DNA from: Isoalcanivorax indicus
Lineage (GTDB): Bacteria; Pseudomonadota; Gammaproteobacteria; Pseudomonadales; Alcanivoracaceae
Reading direction: 5' to 3'
DNA: 64,000 bases
Assembly (NCBI RefSeq): GCF_003259185.1
Contig: NZ_QGMP01000001.1
Coordinates: forward strand, 1,798,001-1,862,000
In this document: one piece after another, positions 57,322 through 64,000 of the stretch
How positions within the stretch are numbered: position 1 is the stretch's first letter
How the letters are laid out: each line of letters starts with the position of its first letter
Translations under genes and position numbers: made by a program
Notes under the pieces: generated by a model
Told to the model about the DNA's origin: nothing
Databases searched by the model: none
What the model saw: the letters and a program-made list of their open reading frames with translations, nothing else

Positions 57322-58236
57322 TTGGCAACGCTTGACCGCCATCACATTCCGCTGGGTGTTTTTTACGCCGTGGCGACCACGATCGTTGCCAGCACGGCGG
57401 CGGCGACGGTGAAGTACATCAGCGCCGACGGCATCTCGCCCTGGCTCATCGTCTGGGTGCAATACGGCCTGTGCACCCTGCTGCTGTTGCCCTGGTTATG
57501 CCGCCATGGCGGGCGCGCTCTGGCCACCCGGCGCCCGTTGCTGCACACCGTGCGTTCGCTGGGCGGCTGGCTCGGCTTTACCTGCTATTACCTGGCGCTG
57601 CCGCATATTCCGCTGGTGGATGCGACCCTGTTGCGCAGCGCCGCGCCACTGTGGGTGCCGCTGGTGGTGCTGGTGGGCATGCAACAGCGCATTCCCGCTG
57701 TGCGCTGGATCGCCCTGCTCGGCGGCTTTATCGGTGTGCTACTGATCCTGCGGCCGGGCCAGCACGGTATTCACGGAGGCCACCTGCTCGGTATCGTCGC
57801 CGGCCTGGCGCTGGCCGTCTCCATGGCCACCACCCGCGCGCTCTCCAGCAGTGAGCCCGCCAACCGTGTCCTGTTCTACTACTTCGGCATTTCCTTTCTG
57901 GCCAGTACCCCCATGGGCCTGGCCCACCTGCAACCGGTGTCGCCCCAGGCGCTGGCCGGCATGGTCTATGTCGGGCTGTCTATCTTCGTCACCATGGTGC
58001 TCTACACCCGTGCCTATAGCCACGCCCCGACCACACTGATTGCGCCCCTGAGCTACGCCGCCGTCCCCGTCGCCGGGTTGCTGGACTGGTGGCTGTGGCG
58101 CCAGTTGCCAGACGGCGTCGCTCTGGCAGGGGTCGCGCTGGTCATCGCCAGCGGCGTGCTGGCGGTTCTGGTTGGCGCCCTGAGGGCGCCGTCCGCCATG
58201 TCCGGCACTGCCGATCGCCAGCGCTCAGAGCACTGA
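57322..58236 (+). CDS. DMT-superfamily (EamA) transporter
   Basis: 304 residues with ten hydrophobic helices in two EamA halves; start TTG at 57322 with GGGGA about eight bases upstream. Typical stretches: GVFYAVATTIVASTAAATVK, FTCYYLALPHIPLVDATLL, GGFIGVLLILRPG and LIAPLSYAAVPVAGLLDWWL. Likely exporter of a small metabolite; substrate unknown. Confidence 0.88.
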   Translation: MATLDRHHIPLGVFYAVATTIVASTAAATVKYISADGISPWLIVWVQYGLCTLLLLPWLCRHGGRALATRRPLLHTVRSLGGWLGFTCYYLALPHIPLVDATLLRSAAPLWVPLVVLVGMQQRIPAVRWIALLGGFIGVLLILRPGQHGIHGGHLLGIVAGLALAVSMATTRALSSSEPANRVLFYYFGISFLASTPMGLAHLQPVSPQALAGMVYVGLSIFVTMVLYTRAYSHAPTTLIAPLSYAAVPVAGLLDWWLWRQLPDGVALAGVALVIASGVLAVLVGALRAPSAMSGTADRQRSEH

Positions 58237-58452
58237 TCCGGCGCGGCAAAGCGCCGCAGGACGGGCTCGCCATCCATCGTCCGACAGGCGGCACAAATTA
58301 GTGCAATATTTTTCTTGTCAAGGAAAAAAACAGGCGGTATACAGGCGCTGAGGGTCCTGATCCGGTATCGGTGCCAGGCCGGTTCCCTCCCGTCACGGCA
58401 GGCCGCGGCGGCAAGACAGTCAAGTTGAGTGGTACACGCAGGAGGCCCTGCC

Positions 58453-58692
58453 ATGACCGATCATCGCACTGAGCATGACTACGACGAAACGGATGAGATG
58501 CTGATGAACGAGGATATCGATTTTCTCGAAGAAGATGCTGAAGAAGAGCAGGAAGACAGTGCTCCGCGTTCGCGCGCCTTCAATCTGGACATGCGCCATC
58601 GCATTGAAGACCGGCTGGAGCAGCGGCGACTGGCTCGAGAGATCAATGATTATGAATTCTTCGATCTGGATGATGACGACACATTACACTGA
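58453..58692 (+). CDS. Small acidic protein, PA3496-type
   Basis: 79 residues with GGAGG nine bases before the ATG. Very acidic N-terminus (MLMNEDIDFLEEDAEEEQED), then a basic helical stretch RHRIEDRLEQRRLAREINDY and an acidic end. The C-terminal pattern resembles the PA3496 family of putative envelope-integrity proteins as I recall it. No signal peptide. Followed by an intrinsic terminator. Confidence 0.6.
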   Translation: MTDHRTEHDYDETDEMLMNEDIDFLEEDAEEEQEDSAPRSRAFNLDMRHRIEDRLEQRRLAREINDYEFFDLDDDDTLH

Positions 58693-58704
58693 TTCCGGAA
58701 CGTG

Positions 58705-58735
58705 AAAAGCCGGCTCAGAAGAGCCGGCTTTTTTT
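58705..58735 (+). terminator. Intrinsic terminator between the small acidic gene and sucD
   Basis: Stem AGCCGGCTC/GAGCCGGCT with loop AGAA, flanked by A and T runs. It ends the plus-strand transcript and can also stop the convergent sucCD transcript. Confidence 0.88.
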
Positions 58736-58751
58736 ATGCCCGGGCTTTTAT

Positions 58752-58771
58752 GCCCGCACTGTCGTGCGGGC
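58752..58771 (-). terminator. Second hairpin downstream of sucD
   Basis: Perfect eight-base stem GCCCGCAC/GTGCGGGC with loop TGTC, ten bases after the sucD stop. Only a weak T-rich stretch follows, so it probably helps the larger terminator next to it. Confidence 0.5.
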
Positions 58772-58780
58772 CAGCCAGGT

Positions 58781-59652
<872 letters not shown>

Positions 59653-59656
<4 letters not shown>

Positions 59657-60822
59657 GCTGCACCCCCGACTGCTTTCACGATCTGCTCAGCGGCATCGTC
59701 GAAACTCTTCGCCGCAATGATGTTGAGGCCGCTCTCGGCCAGCTTCTGCGCACCCAGCTCGGCATTGTTGCCTTCCAGACGCACCACCACGGGCACCTTG
59801 ACGCCCACTTCCTCTACCGCGCCGAGAATACCGTCCGCGATCAGGTCGCAACGTACGATACCGCCAAAGATGTTCACGAGTACGCCTTTCACCTGATCAT
59901 CCGAGAGAATGATCTTGAACGCTTCCGTGACACGCTCCTTGGTGGCACCACCGCCAACATCCAGGAAATTGGCCGGTGCCCCGCCTTTCAGCTTGACCAG
60001 ATCCATGGTGCCCATGGCCAGACCGGCACCGTTCACCATGCAACCGATATTGCCGTCCAGTGCCACATAGTTCAGATCCCACTCGGCAGCACGACGCTCA
60101 CGGGCATCTTCCTGGGTCGGATCTTCCAGCGCTTTCAGTTCCGGGTGGCGATACAGGGCACTGCCGTCAATGTTCAGCTTGGCGTCCAGGCAATGCAGAT
60201 CGCCCTGCTCGGTGATGACCAGCGGATTGATTTCCAGCAGGGCCAGATCCTTTTCTTCGAACAGCTTGGCCAGGCCAAGGAAAATCTTGACGAACTGCTT
60301 GATCTGGTCGCCTTTCAGGCCCAGCTGGAAAGCCAGCTCACGGCCCTGATACGGCTGCGCGCCCACCAGCGGGTCGATGATCGCCTTGAGAATCTTCTCA
60401 GGCGTTTCCTCAGCCACCTTCTCGATTTCCACGCCGCCTTCGGTCGACGCCATGAACACCACACGACGGGTGGCACGGTCTACCACGGCCCCCAGGTACA
60501 GCTCATCGGCGATGTCGGTGCAGGTCTCCACCAGAATCTTCGATACCGGCTGGCCACGCTCGTCGGTCTGGAAGGTCACCAGGCGCTGGCCCAGCCATTT
60601 CTTCGCAAATTCCGCTGCGGCTTCCGGGCTTTCCACCAGCTTGACGCCGCCCGCCTTGCCACGGCCACCGGCGTGCACCTGGGCCTTCACCACCCAGCGA
60701 TCGCCACCGATCTCTTTCGCCTTGGCCGCCACTTCTTCCGGGGTATCACAGGCAAAGCCTGTGGATACCGGCAGCCCGTACTCGGCAAAGAGCTGCTTGC
60801 CCTGATATTCATGCAGGTTCAT
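59653..60822 (-). CDS. sucC: Succinyl-CoA synthetase beta subunit SucC
   Basis: 389 residues: [38 protein letters not shown] (ATP-grasp), [16 protein letters not shown] and [17 protein letters not shown]. Works with SucD. Preceded by a 12-bp hairpin after lpd and coupled to sucD. Confidence 0.97.
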
Positions 60823-60856
60823 GTCAGGTTTCCACCATCTGTTTGATTAATCGATC

Positions 60857-60887
60857 GGGCCGCTTTCCTTTTGAGAAAGCGGCCCGA
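60857..60887 (-). terminator. Perfect 12-bp hairpin between lpd and sucC
   Basis: Arms CGGGCCGCTTTC (60857-60868) and GAAAGCGGCCCG (60876-60887), loop of seven. No U-run follows, so it is likely a partial terminator, processing or stability stem within the suc transcript. Confidence 0.5.
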
Positions 60888-60895
60888 AACCCGTT

Positions 60896-63629
<2,734 letters not shown>

Positions 63630-63662
63630 GTTATGCCCTTGATTCCGTGTTCATTCTGGAAA

Positions 63663-64000
63663 TTACTCAAGCCCGAAAGCGTCCTGCACCAGCTTCTGCT
63701 GCTGCGCTACATGCTGGGACATCAGCCCGGCCGCAGGCGCGGCGGCGGAATCGCGGCCAGCGTATTGCAGATTCAGCTTCGGATTCAGTCGTGCAACCAC
63801 ATTGCGCATATGGTGCTGGCTGCAATACCAGGCGCCCTGATTCATCGGCTCTTCCTGGCACCACACCACATGCTTGAGCTTGCTGTACTGCTCGATCACC
63901 TCGTACAAGCGGTCCTCCGGGAACGGGTACAGCTGCTCGATACGGACAATGGCGGTGTCGGTCAGCCCCTCGGCTTCCCGTTTTTCCAGCAAGTCGAAAT
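63663..64000 (-). CDS. sucA: 2-oxoglutarate dehydrogenase E1 SucA, 3' end only
   Basis: About 112 C-terminal codons; the gene continues beyond the window. Visible family stretches: VRIEQLYPFPEDRLYEVI, VVWCQEEPMNQGAWY, and YAGRDSAAAPAAGLMSQHVA near the end. First gene of the sucAB-lpd-sucCD operon on the minus strand. Confidence 0.95.
   Translation of the reverse strand, partial: FDLLEKREAEGLTDTAIVRIEQLYPFPEDRLYEVIEQYSKLKHVVWCQEEPMNQGAWYCSQHHMRNVVARLNPKLNLQYAGRDSAAAPAAGLMSQHVAQQQKLVQDAFGLE

Overview
The window is a GC-rich, gene-dense piece of a gammaproteobacterial chromosome. The order purF-cvpA-SPOR protein-folC-accD-trpABF-truA-fimV-usg-asd-leuBDC and the sucAB-lpd-sucCD block are arranged as in Pseudomonas and its marine relatives. 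Together with fimV, a FadL-type porin and the SO2930/beta-helix pair this suggests an Alcanivorax-like or related aerobic marine gammaproteobacterium (an inference from gene content, not a database match). I see no tRNA, rRNA, insertion sequence, prophage or CRISPR array. About 61 protein genes are called; the first and last run off the window edges.

Layout. 1-3188 (minus): a beta-helix lipoprotein gene, then two tandem paralogous SO2930-family cytochrome-type lipoprotein genes, with a divergent AraC-family regulator (3371-4414). 4411-8624: hrpB, ppnP and a TolC-family outer-membrane factor. 8724-12660: a one-base-overlapping MoxR / DUF58 / TgpA-type transglutaminase operon. 12690-22488: metZ, purF, cvpA, a SPOR protein, folC, accD, trpA, trpB, trpF, truA. 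22489-23039: a gene-free stretch with two long inverted repeats and the fimV terminator. 23040-31431: fimV, usg, asd, leuB, leuD, leuC, with a divergent LysR regulator. 31536-40016: the LysR regulator, an SseB-like gene, a FadL-type porin, a cardiolipin-synthase-like gene, an MFS carrier, aroC and prmB.

40127-48265: an EVE-domain protein; amtB behind a textbook sigma-54 promoter and NtrC-like site, translationally coupled to an unknown gene; a DAACS symporter; an SDR; a DUF2505 protein; a response regulator with a degenerate GGDEF domain; a MaoC-like hydratase; an alpha/beta hydrolase. 48262-58692: a second alpha/beta hydrolase, an exonuclease III, a voltage-sensor-like membrane protein, a small unknown, an HD-GYP protein with an altered HD motif, sixA, gpsA, a TIGR01777 epimerase, a membrane protein with two Sm-like repeats, a DMT exporter and a small acidic protein. 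58781-64000: sucD, sucC, lpd, sucB and the 3' end of sucA.

Most of the window is core metabolism: TCA cycle, leucine, tryptophan, methionine, chorismate, purine, folate and lipid precursors. Parts most worth a second look are the cytochrome/beta-helix locus, the pore-less voltage-sensor-like protein, the gene sitting where glnK would normally be beside amtB, two signalling proteins with degenerate c-di-GMP motifs, and the palindromic element between fimV and truA.
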